From: Phycisphaerales bacterium
GTDB lineage: Bacteria; Planctomycetota; Phycisphaerae; Phycisphaerales; UBA5793
DNA: 64,000 bases
Reading direction: 5' to 3'
Assembly (NCBI GenBank): GCA_020852515.1
Contig: JADZAS010000025.1
Coordinates: forward strand, 1-64,000
The number at the start of each line of letters is the position of its first letter. Position 1 is the first letter of the stretch. The position numbers and the translations under genes are program-made. The notes under the pieces are model-generated. The model searched no databases. It was not told the origin of the DNA and saw only the letters and a program-made list of their open reading frames with translations. Of this stretch, positions 1 to 7,673 are shown in pieces.

Positions 1-149
1 ATCAGGTCTGCTCATGCCGTTGCCGCCTTCCGCGGCCGGCCGCGCCGCCGAAACGTGTGTTCCAAGAGCCAGCGCCGCCGTCCGCTTGACCAACGACGAA
101 TGGTAGCCGCCACCACCGGCGAAGGTGGCCCATGCGATCGATGCCTCGG

Positions 150-262
150 TCCCTCCCTGCCTCGGTGCCTTTCCTCCTCACCCCTTCTGCCCGTCGCCCC
201 TTCACCCCCTCATCCCCTCACTCTTCGTGCCCCTTCGTGCTCTTCGTGCCCTTTGTGGTGAG
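150..262. repeat. Low-complexity CACCCCTTC / TTCGTGCCC tract
   Basis: The + strand is built from degenerate units such as CTCACCCCTTC and CTTCGTGCCC. On the - strand the last part reads as repeated GCACGAAG units (ACCACAAAGGGCACGAAGAG). From memory, this GCACGAAG family is widespread in intergenic DNA of planctomycete and verrucomicrobial genomes and gives spurious small proteins with strings like TTKGTKSTKGHEE; exactly that peptide is readable here on the - strand. It is not a gene. Confidence 0.6.
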
Positions 263-728
263 AGAATTCGCCCCCCGCGCGCCAGCGCACCGGGTCAGGA
301 GCGACTTGTGCGCGACATCGCCAGAAACGCAAAAAAACGGATTAAAACTCACCTGCACCCCCTCCAGAAAAATGAAAATCGACGAAAATCGCCCAAAAGC
401 CGCGAGCATTTGGCGCTCTGGGCAAAATGAGCGTCATGGCGCGCACAGCGCTGCTCGAAAACCAGCGCACAGAATCGCTCCCGTGCGCACGGCGCGCGCT
501 TAACCCGGTGCGCGCCCGTGTTGGCACGCGATTTGCCTCGCACATTTCTGAAAATCGCGCCTGCCGCCCGCGCCACCCGGCACAATTCTTGAATGGCCGT
601 CCACTGCGCCGCGCCTCGCCCCCGCACTCACATCGCAAAATCAAGCCCCGCCGCGCACGCCAGCGCACGCGTATCGGTATCAGGTGATGACGCGCTCCAA
701 CGCCCCAACCCGCCGCGACGGCGCCCCA

Positions 729-742
729 GGCATGGCCATGCC
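729..742. repeat. Palindrome GGCATGGCCATGCC, copy 1
   Basis: A perfect 14-bp palindrome in non-coding DNA. The 16-mer CAGGCATGGCCATGCC that contains it recurs in another intergenic gap at 9792-9807, where the symmetry extends to 20 bp. It may be a dispersed intergenic palindrome or a dyad-symmetric binding site. Confidence 0.5.
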
Positions 743-764
743 CCGGCGTTGTTCATCCCCTCGC

Positions 765-857
765 TGCCTCGATCACTCGATCTCTCGATCCCTTCCCCAT
801 CACCCACTCACCCCATCACCCACTCACCCGTCACCCCCTCACCCCTTCAGCCACCTC
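765..857. repeat. Low-complexity CACCCACTCACCCCAT tract
   Basis: Short tandem degenerate units (TCGATCACTCGATCTCTCGATCC, then CACCCACTCACCCCATCACC and close variants) run up to about 30 bp before ftsW. They resemble the tract at 150-262. No coding signal, no stable hairpin and no clear promoter are visible. Confidence 0.6.
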
Positions 858-888
858 CACTCTTGCAGTCGCCCAAGCCGCCTTTCCG

Positions 889-2115
889 ATGAACAGAGCA
901 ATGCTGCGCCCGGGTCAGACGATCATCATCTGCGTCATCGCGCTGCTCACGCTGGGCATCGTCATGGTGACCAGTGCCGGCCTGACCATCGACGCTGAGC
1001 GGGCCGTGTCCTTCGAGGGCATGCTCACCGGCCGGTCGATGATCTACGCCCTCGCGGCGGTGGGGCTCATGTTCGCCGCATCGTGCTTTCCCGTCCAGTG
1101 GCTGCGCGGGCCGACGAGCCGGGGCATCAGCCCGGCCAATCGCATCATCGCGACGCCCGCCACGTGGCTGCTGCTGCTCTCGATCGTCTGCCTCTGTCTC
1201 GTCTACGTCGGCGGCATCGGCAAGGAAGTCAACGGCGCCCGCCGCTGGGTCTATCTCGGCCCGGCGTCGTGGCGGCTGTCGTTCCAGCCGAGCGAACTGG
1301 CCAAGTGGGCGATGGTCATCGTCGTTGCGTCGTACGTCGTTCATCTCGGCGCCGAACGCATGCGGCAGTTCTGGTCCGGCCTGGTGCCGGCGCTGGTCAT
1401 CACCATGCTCGTGTGCGGGTTGATCGTGCTCGAAGATCTCGGCACGGCGGTTCTCATCGGCGCGGTCGCCCTGTTTCTGCTGTTCGCCGGCGGGGCGAGG
1501 TGGTGGCACATCGGCATTCTCTTTCCGCTGCCGGTGGCCGGCGTCGCGGCCGCGGTGCTCACGAGCGAGTACCGCATGAACCGCATCGAGTCGTTCCTCA
1601 ACCCGTACGCCGACCCGCAGGACACGGGCTATCACATGATCCAGTCGATGGTCGCCGTCGCCGAAGGGCACATCACCGGCCGCGGCCTCGGGCACGGCGT
1701 GTACAAGTTCGGCTACCTGCCCGAAGACACGACGGACTTTCTCTTTGCGGTGATCTGCGAGGAACTCGGCATCTTCGGCGCGGCGCTGGTCGTGTTCCTC
1801 TATCTCACCTTGCTGCTCGCTGCGGCGCAGGTCATTCGCAGGCAGAGCGATGCGCTGTGCCGATTCGTCGGCCTTGGCATCGCGGCGACCATCGGCATGC
1901 AGGCGGTGATCAACCTGATGGTCGTCACCGGCCTGGCGCCGACCAAGGGCATCGCGCTGCCGCTGCTCTCTTCGGGCGGCACGGGCTGGATGCTCACCGC
2001 TGCGTGTCTCGGTCTGCTCGTGGGCATGGACCGGCGGACGGCGCCGGACACCCAGCCGCAAGCATCGCGAGAGGATGTGCCGGCGGGGCTGCCTGCCCTC
2101 GGCTCGCCGGTGTGA
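889..2115 (+). CDS. ftsW: FtsW-type SEDS peptidoglycan polymerase
   Basis: A 408-aa polytopic membrane protein of the SEDS family (FtsW/RodA/SpoVE), which polymerises glycan strands from lipid II. About ten hydrophobic helices are readable. The signature near residues 340-365 reads TGLAPTKGIALPLLSSGGTG; the PTKG-x-x-LP-x-x-SxGG form is typical of FtsW/SpoVE, whereas RodA normally has PxTGxPLPxxSYGG. The first ATG of the frame is used; no strong ribosome site precedes it. The gene ends 5 bp from the end of the convergent gene at 2121, so it is split from murE-murF-mraY, with which it is often co-transcribed in other bacteria. FtsZ is reported missing from planctomycetes, so a role in FtsZ-independent wall growth is an inference. 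Confidence 0.9.
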   Translation: MNRAMLRPGQTIIICVIALLTLGIVMVTSAGLTIDAERAVSFEGMLTGRSMIYALAAVGLMFAASCFPVQWLRGPTSRGISPANRIIATPATWLLLLSIVCLCLVYVGGIGKEVNGARRWVYLGPASWRLSFQPSELAKWAMVIVVASYVVHLGAERMRQFWSGLVPALVITMLVCGLIVLEDLGTAVLIGAVALFLLFAGGARWWHIGILFPLPVAGVAAAVLTSEYRMNRIESFLNPYADPQDTGYHMIQSMVAVAEGHITGRGLGHGVYKFGYLPEDTTDFLFAVICEELGIFGAALVVFLYLTLLLAAAQVIRRQSDALCRFVGLGIAATIGMQAVINLMVVTGLAPTKGIALPLLSSGGTGWMLTAACLGLLVGMDRRTAPDTQPQASREDVPAGLPALGSPV

Positions 2116-2120
2116 CTGAA

Positions 2121-3284
2121 TCACTCGCCCGCGGCCGGGCCGCACCACCAGCGCCACGGCCACGCGTCGATGCGAGGCGGCTGAATGAGTTGCACCATGC
2201 CCGCGTGCTCATCGAAACGGATCTCCCGCGCAGCGCTTTCGACGCGGATGCTGCACCGGCTGATCGCCGTGATGCGACAAGGCGAGGCGTCGGCGAGGCG
2301 GTTGACGTGGTGCTCGACGGTTGCGGCCTGGCTCTCGCTGATCCAGCCCAGCAACAGCGGATAGCCCAGCAACCACGCCGAGCGCTGGAAGTCGGCGCGG
2401 GGCGTCCGGTCGCCGCGGATGATGCGCGGCGGCTGCCCGTCGGCGAAGATCATCAGCGTCGGAGCCAGTTGAATGTACTTGCGAATGATGACCAGTTCGC
2501 CCAGTGCCGCTCCGCCGGGCCACGCGGTTCGAGCGATGAAGTAGCGGCGGATGCCCTCGCCGATCGGACCCGAGCCGCGGAAGTGGTCGAGCGATCCGCC
2601 GGCGTTTTGCAGATCGAGCGAGCCGTTCTCGGTGCCGGACCATCGGATGTTTCCGCTGACGGCGGCGGAGGGGCAGGCGGGCAGCCACTCGTGCACGGCG
2701 CCGCTTGGAGAATCGGGCAGCAGGCCGCGCCAGAACGTCGAGGTGTGAAAGCGCGGCTGCAAGGAGATGTCGGCGGTGATGCGGCCGGCGGTGCGGGCCG
2801 GCCCGCCGAGCAGGAGGCGCCAGGCGGAGGTCGTCCGCGGGACGTCAAGGTGCAGGCGCCAGCCGTCTCCATCTGCGGCGAGCAGAGTGCCGCCCAGGCG
2901 CAGCGTCCAGCCGCGGGCGACGGGCGTCTCGCGCACGCCGGCTGGGTCGACGGCGACGTGGGATCGCGCGACGCGGCGGCCGTTTTGAAACACGGCGACG
3001 GATATCGCCGCCGTCGCGCTCTTGCGGCCGAGCGAGGCATCGATGAACCGGCCCGCGCGGAGTTGCCGCACGTGCCGGCGATACACAGGATCGAAGGCGT
3101 TGCCCAGGTGCAGCGTGCACAGCAGGCCCGATCCCTTCGCATCGATGGCGCTGATTTCCCACCACTCGTACGCGCCGGGTTCTTCGGTCCACGTCACGCC
3201 GTTATGCGCGTGGATCTCCTGCGTCGCGATCGGACGGAGCCGGAGTTCCGGATGCTGCTCGACGAGTTCGGCAACTTCGGGCAC
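2121..3284 (-). CDS. Hypothetical protein with CrtC-like (lipocalin-fold) signature
   Basis: A 387-aa protein with no signal peptide. Near residues 36-70 it reads PGAYEWWEISAIDAKGSGLL...LHLGNAFDPVYRR, which resembles the G-Y-x-W-W-Y-x-D-A...F-x-G-x-x-F-S-P-x-Y region of carotenoid 1,2-hydratase (CrtC) and AttH-like lipocalin-fold proteins. The similarity is from memory of the family pattern, not a search; the usual second aromatic (WWY) is WWE here. A GTG start is used, 33 bp after mraY stops, with no ribosome site but with TATCCT 7 nt upstream, so it could have its own leaderless promoter. Function unknown. Its position at the end of a murein operon could mean a lipid-related job or simple read-through. 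Confidence 0.55.
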   Translation of the reverse strand: MPEVAELVEQHPELRLRPIATQEIHAHNGVTWTEEPGAYEWWEISAIDAKGSGLLCTLHLGNAFDPVYRRHVRQLRAGRFIDASLGRKSATAAISVAVFQNGRRVARSHVAVDPAGVRETPVARGWTLRLGGTLLAADGDGWRLHLDVPRTTSAWRLLLGGPARTAGRITADISLQPRFHTSTFWRGLLPDSPSGAVHEWLPACPSAAVSGNIRWSGTENGSLDLQNAGGSLDHFRGSGPIGEGIRRYFIARTAWPGGAALGELVIIRKYIQLAPTLMIFADGQPPRIIRGDRTPRADFQRSAWLLGYPLLLGWISESQAATVEHHVNRLADASPCRITAISRCSIRVESAAREIRFDEHAGMVQLIQPPRIDAWPWRWWCGPAAGE

Positions 3285-3317
3285 GGGTCAAAGGATAGGG
3301 GATGGCGATGCGCGAGT

Positions 3318-4475
3318 TCAGCGCAGTCGGATGGTCGCCAGCGCCAACGCAGCGAGAATCGCCGAAAGCAGCCAGAAGCGCACGACGACCTGCTGTTCGG
3401 TCCAGCCGCCGAGGTGGAAGTGGTGGTGGATCGGCGAGCAGCGGAAGATGCGCTTGCCGCCGGTCATCTTGAAGTAGCCGACCTGGAGCACGACGCTGAA
3501 GATCTCAAGGTAGAAGATGCCGCCGATAATGAGCAGCAGGAACTCCTGGCGGATGACGACGGCGATGTAGGCCATGAGCCCGCCCAGCGCCAGCGATCCG
3601 GTGTCGCCCATGAACACTTGGGCCGGCGAGCAGTTGTACCAGAGGAAGCCGAGGCAGGCGCCCGCCATGGCGCCGGCCATGACGGCCAGTTCATTGCTGA
3701 AGGGGATGTAGGGCATGAGCAGCTGCTTGGCGACGGGTTCCGAGCCCGCCACGCCGCAGAGGATCATGAGCGAGAAGGCACAGATGATCGAGATGCCGCT
3801 GGCCAGGCCGTCCATGCCGTCAGTGAGATTCACAGCGTTGGACGAGCCGGCGATCATCATCATCGCCAGCAGCGTGAAGCCCAGCGCGTTCATCTGAAAG
3901 AGCATCTCGGGCTGGTTCGTGCCGGGCGTGTAGGAACGCACCAGCGGCAGAGCCGGGAAACTGTGCGCCAGGGGCTCGGCACCGTTGCGGTAGACGAAGA
4001 ATCCGGCGAGGAAGGCGAAGCCGAGCTGGAAGAGCAGTTTTTCCCACGCGTGCAGGCCTTCGCGGGCGCCCTGGCCGCGGCGGGCGTTGGTGAGTTTGAG
4101 CCAGTCGTCGATACCGCCGAGCACGGCCAGGCCGACGAGCAGCATGAGGCCGAGATTGATGTAGACGCTCAGATCAGCCAGCAGGACGGTGGAGATGAAG
4201 ATGGAGCCGGCGATGAGCACGCCGCCCATGGTGGGCGTGTTGGCTTTCTGAGCCATGAGGCGGTTCAGATCGGCGTTGTAAAACTCGGGCGCGTCGCCAA
4301 CCTTTTGGCGCAGCAGCCAGCGGATGACCGGCCGGCCGAGCAGGACGACGAGCAGGAAGGACACGATGACTGCGGCGATGGCGCGAAAGTCCACGCGATC
4401 GAAAATGCGCACGTAGCCGTAGAGGCCGTGCTCTTCGAGCCACTTTCGAATCAGGTTGAGCAGGGCGACGATCAT
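3318..4475 (-). CDS. mraY: Phospho-N-acetylmuramoyl-pentapeptide transferase
   Basis: MraY transfers phospho-MurNAc-pentapeptide from UDP to undecaprenyl phosphate, making lipid I at the inner membrane. The 385-aa length is slightly above the usual ~360. Visible family features: the conserved D-D block near residue 110 (GGIDDWLKL), SSNAVNLTDGMDGLASG with the catalytic/Mg-binding Asp residues, and the C-terminal CSPIHHHFHLGGWTEQQVV. About ten membrane helices. It lies 93 bp downstream of murF on the same strand and is followed closely by the CrtC-like gene, consistent with one transcript from murE. No obvious ribosome site is present at this ATG. Confidence 0.96.
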   Translation of the reverse strand: MIVALLNLIRKWLEEHGLYGYVRIFDRVDFRAIAAVIVSFLLVVLLGRPVIRWLLRQKVGDAPEFYNADLNRLMAQKANTPTMGGVLIAGSIFISTVLLADLSVYINLGLMLLVGLAVLGGIDDWLKLTNARRGQGAREGLHAWEKLLFQLGFAFLAGFFVYRNGAEPLAHSFPALPLVRSYTPGTNQPEMLFQMNALGFTLLAMMMIAGSSNAVNLTDGMDGLASGISIICAFSLMILCGVAGSEPVAKQLLMPYIPFSNELAVMAGAMAGACLGFLWYNCSPAQVFMGDTGSLALGGLMAYIAVVIRQEFLLLIIGGIFYLEIFSVVLQVGYFKMTGGKRIFRCSPIHHHFHLGGWTEQQVVVRFWLLSAILAALALATIRLR

Positions 4476-4568
4476 GTTGAAGCGAATGGGCCTCGGTGGC
4501 GATCAGTGCTGATCGGGGTCGGCCGCAGGGGGTTTATCGACGAGGCGGGGCGACAGCCGTTGGGAATC

Positions 4569-6050
4569 TCACAATCGGCCGGCTCTGGCTGGAGCGCCCG
4601 GCCGGGGCACGAGCGGCGAGAACCGCTCGCGAATGGCCGCGGCGACGCGTTCGAGCCGCATGGCGCGCGAGCCCTTAACCAGCACGCGATCGCCCGGCTC
4701 GATGAGTTGCACGATTTCGCCAAGGCTCTGAGCGTCGATCTGTTCCACGTGGACGGCGGCAACGGCGGGGGCGTGCTCGCCGAGCCAGTCGAACGCGCCT
4801 CGCATGCGCGTCCCCACGAGAACCGCCAGATCAGGCAGCGCCAGGCCCTGCGACTCGTCGGCGATTTCTTCGGCCACCTGCACATGGGCCTGCTTGCTCA
4901 GCGCGCCGAGTTCGAACATGTCGCCCAGAACCACCACGGTGCGGCCGCCTGACGCGGCGGCGAGCGAGCGGAACGTCCGGATGGAGGCCCGCATCGAGTC
5001 GGGGTTGGCGTTGTATGAGTCGTCGAAGAGTTCGACGCGCTGGGCGAGTCGGTGGCGCGTGAATCGCATGTCGGGGGGCTCGAGCCTGAGCAGGCCGGAC
5101 TGGATCTGCGCGTCGGCAAGTCCGCAGCGGCGGCCCACGGCGATCGCCGCCGTGGCGTTCGATGCGTGGTGCAGGCCGTAGAGCGTGATGTTCCATCGGC
5201 TGCGATCGTTGAGTGCGAACTCCGTGCCGTCTTGCCCGACGGAGCATTCGGCGATGCGCAGGTCGGCGTCGGTGGAGAAGCCGAAGGTGATGCCGCGCTG
5301 CATGTTCTCGACGTGGGGGAGGATGGCGGGCTCGTCGATGTTGACGGCCGCCCAGCCGCCGTGCGCGAGTGCCTGGAGCAGCGCTGCTTTCTCGTTGGCC
5401 ACGCCTTCGATCGAGCCGAGCCCTTCGAGGTGCACGCGGCCGATGCCGGTGATCACGCCGATGTCCGGTTCGACGATGGCGGCGAGAGCGGCGATCTCGC
5501 CGGGGTGGTTCGTGCCGATCTCGCAGATGACGCACTGGTCCCGGGGCGCGGCGGCGAGCACGGTGAGCGGCACGCCGATGTGGTTGTTGAAACTCTTGGG
5601 GCTGGAGGTCACGCGGAACTTTTCGCCGAGCACTGCGCTGAGCATCTGCTTAGTCGTCGTCTTGCCGCTCGAGCCGGTCACGCCGATGAAGCGCGTGGAC
5701 TTGAGGCTGCGGCGATACGAAGCCGCGAGGCGCGACAGGGCCTTGAGCGTGTCATCGACGAGCAGGACGTACGAATCCGCCGGCGCCATCGCGAGACTGG
5801 CCGGCGATTTTTCGATGATCGCCATGGCGGCGCCGCGGGCCAGAGCGTCGGCGAGGAACGCATGGCCGTCGAAGTTGTCGCCGCACAGCGCCAGAAAGAC
5901 CTGCCGCGGCCCGATGGTGCGCGAGTCGGTCGAGAGGCCGGCGAGACTCGGCGGCTCGGCCGGACTGTTGACAGGTCGATGCAGCCAGCGCCCGCCGCCG
6001 GCGGCCACGCGAATGGCTTCGGGCGACCAGAAGGATTCGGCGGCGCTCAT
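4569..6050 (-). CDS. murF: UDP-MurNAc-tripeptide--D-Ala-D-Ala ligase
   Basis: MurF adds D-Ala-D-Ala to UDP-MurNAc-tripeptide with ATP in the cytoplasm. At 493 aa it shows the three Mur-ligase domains: an N-terminal UDP-binding part with STDSRTI, the central ATPase with the P-loop GVTGSSGKTTTK (about residue 145) and CEIGTNHPGEI, and the C-terminal domain with DDSYNANPDSMRAS. The start ATG overlaps the murE stop (ATGA, 6047-6050), implying translational coupling. Confidence 0.95.
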   Translation of the reverse strand: MSAAESFWSPEAIRVAAGGGRWLHRPVNSPAEPPSLAGLSTDSRTIGPRQVFLALCGDNFDGHAFLADALARGAAMAIIEKSPASLAMAPADSYVLLVDDTLKALSRLAASYRRSLKSTRFIGVTGSSGKTTTKQMLSAVLGEKFRVTSSPKSFNNHIGVPLTVLAAAPRDQCVICEIGTNHPGEIAALAAIVEPDIGVITGIGRVHLEGLGSIEGVANEKAALLQALAHGGWAAVNIDEPAILPHVENMQRGITFGFSTDADLRIAECSVGQDGTEFALNDRSRWNITLYGLHHASNATAAIAVGRRCGLADAQIQSGLLRLEPPDMRFTRHRLAQRVELFDDSYNANPDSMRASIRTFRSLAAASGGRTVVVLGDMFELGALSKQAHVQVAEEIADESQGLALPDLAVLVGTRMRGAFDWLGEHAPAVAAVHVEQIDAQSLGEIVQLIEPGDRVLVKGSRAMRLERVAAAIRERFSPLVPRPGAPARAGRL

Positions 6051-7585
6051 GGCACGGCCTCTTGCGGCTGCGCCGGCTCGCCGAAGCGGGCCTGCAGCGT
6101 GGCCCGCGCCACAAGCCGGTCATCGAATGGATGCTTGGTGCGCCCGATGATCTGGTAGTCCTCGTGTCCCTTGCCGGCGATGATGATCAGATCGTTGGCC
6201 TGCGCTTCGGCGAGGCAGCGCACGATCGCCTTGCGCCGATCGACTTCGGTGATCGTCTTCCCGGCCGCGTTCTCAGGGACGCCAGCGAGGATTTCGCGCA
6301 CGATCGCCTCTGGATCTTCCGTGCGCGGGTTGTCACTGGTTATAACGACGCGGTCGGCCAGCCGGCAGGCTGCGGCGGCCATGCGCGGCCGCTTGGTGCG
6401 GTCGCGATCGCCGCCGCAGCCAAACACAACCGTGAGGCGGCCGCCATCGGGCACGATGGGCCTGGCCGCATTCAGGACGTTCTCGATCGCGTCGTCGGTG
6501 TGGGCGTAATCGACGAAGACGGTAAAAGGCGATCGAGGATGGCGCACCGGTTCGAGGCGGCCGGGCGGGGCCGAGCAGTGCGCGAGCGCCTCGCGGATGC
6601 AATCGACCGACACGCCGCACCACGCCGCCACGCAGGTGGCCTGAAGCGCGTTGGACACGTTGTGCCTGCCGATGAGCGGGAGGTCGATTTCAAAGGCGCC
6701 CCACGGCCCGTGAAACTCGGCGCTGGTGTGCGTGGGGTGCAGGGCCATCACTCGCGCCACGGCATCGCGGCCGGCCGGCGTCTCGGATTTGTCCGTCACG
6801 CGGGTTCGCCGGATGTCCGCACGACAGCCCTCGATCATCGCATCGGCCGCGGGATCGTCGGCATTGATGACCGCCAGGCCGCCAGGCGGCAGAGCGCGGA
6901 AGAGTCTGGCCTTGGCCTGCGCGTAGGCCTCCATCGAGCCGTGGTAGTCGAGATGATCGCCGGTGAGATTCGTGAAGACGCCCACGTCGAAGTGCAGCGC
7001 GGCAGCGCGACCCTGGTCGAGCGCGTGGCTCGAGACTTCCATCACCGCCTGCGAGCAGCGGTTGGCGACCATGCGGCTGAGCAGGCGACTCAGGTCGATC
7101 GACGATGGTGTGGTGAGCGTCGCCGGCTCGCGGGCGGCGCCGTCGTCGGTGATGACGGTTCCGATGAGGCCGCAGTGCCAGCCGGCGCTGGCCATGAGCT
7201 GCTGCAGGAGATGTGCCGTGGTGGTCTTGCCGTTGGTGCCGGTAACGCCGACGAGCGTCAGATGCGAAGAGGGCGACCCGAAGAAGCACTCCGCGGTGGT
7301 GGCGATGACTTCGCGGTAGGGGCGGCCGGAGTCGGCGGGCGCAAGCAGCGTGGCGGAGCCGACGTCGATGGACTCGTCTTCGCTGAGCACGGCCGTGGCG
7401 CCTTTGGCCAGGGCGTCGGCGACGAACTTGCGGCCGTCGGCCGCAGCGCCGCTGCGGGCGACGAACAGACACGAAGGGCTGGCGGCGCGGCTGTCTTCAG
7501 TGACGTCGGCCAGTTCCCGGTCGGCAGCGCCGCGGACGATGCGCAGCCCTGCCGCGCTGACAAGTTGATCGATCTTCACGCGCAT
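6047..7585 (-). CDS. murE: UDP-MurNAc-L-Ala-D-Glu:meso-diaminopimelate ligase
   Basis: MurE adds the third stem-peptide residue. The 512-aa product has the P-loop GVTGTNGKTTTAHLL, the substrate-binding TTPSSIDLSRLL and the motif DNPR (in VITSDNPRTEDPEA). In known MurE enzymes DNPR marks meso-diaminopimelate rather than lysine specificity, so a DAP-type wall is predicted. The ATG at 7585 (MRVKIDQLV) is chosen because the family alignment begins there; the frame is open upstream but that part is arginine/proline-rich and lacks similarity. It is the first gene of the murE-murF-mraY unit, 88 bp after thrS on the same strand. Confidence 0.95.
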   Translation of the reverse strand: MRVKIDQLVSAAGLRIVRGAADRELADVTEDSRAASPSCLFVARSGAAADGRKFVADALAKGATAVLSEDESIDVGSATLLAPADSGRPYREVIATTAECFFGSPSSHLTLVGVTGTNGKTTTAHLLQQLMASAGWHCGLIGTVITDDGAAREPATLTTPSSIDLSRLLSRMVANRCSQAVMEVSSHALDQGRAAALHFDVGVFTNLTGDHLDYHGSMEAYAQAKARLFRALPPGGLAVINADDPAADAMIEGCRADIRRTRVTDKSETPAGRDAVARVMALHPTHTSAEFHGPWGAFEIDLPLIGRHNVSNALQATCVAAWCGVSVDCIREALAHCSAPPGRLEPVRHPRSPFTVFVDYAHTDDAIENVLNAARPIVPDGGRLTVVFGCGGDRDRTKRPRMAAAACRLADRVVITSDNPRTEDPEAIVREILAGVPENAAGKTITEVDRRKAIVRCLAEAQANDLIIIAGKGHEDYQIIGRTKHPFDDRLVARATLQARFGEPAQPQEAVP

Positions 7586-7673
7586 GGCAATCCCGTCCGT
7601 GCAGACGGCAAAGGATATCGGGCAGCGGCGCAAGGGCGATGCACAAATGCAGCCGGTTCGTGCGCGGCGGCAT

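Larger units (their letters stand above)
1..888. other. Non-coding region upstream of ftsW
   Basis: No open frame here looks like a protein: all frames give arginine/proline-rich translations without domains. The stretch holds two low-complexity C/T-rich tracts and a short palindrome (listed separately) and otherwise nothing I can name. A promoter for ftsW is probably inside it, but I cannot point to a convincing -35/-10 pair. Confidence 0.6.

Noticed and set aside
218-409. Small - strand ORF ending LTTKGTKSTKGHEE
   Set aside because: The C-terminal string is the translation of the GCACGAAG low-complexity repeat and is a typical annotation artefact.
1083-4952. A 1289-codon open frame on the + strand across ftsW, the CrtC-like gene, mraY and murF
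   Set aside because: It is an Arg/Ala-rich shadow frame in GC-rich DNA, antisense to four well-supported genes, and shows no domain.
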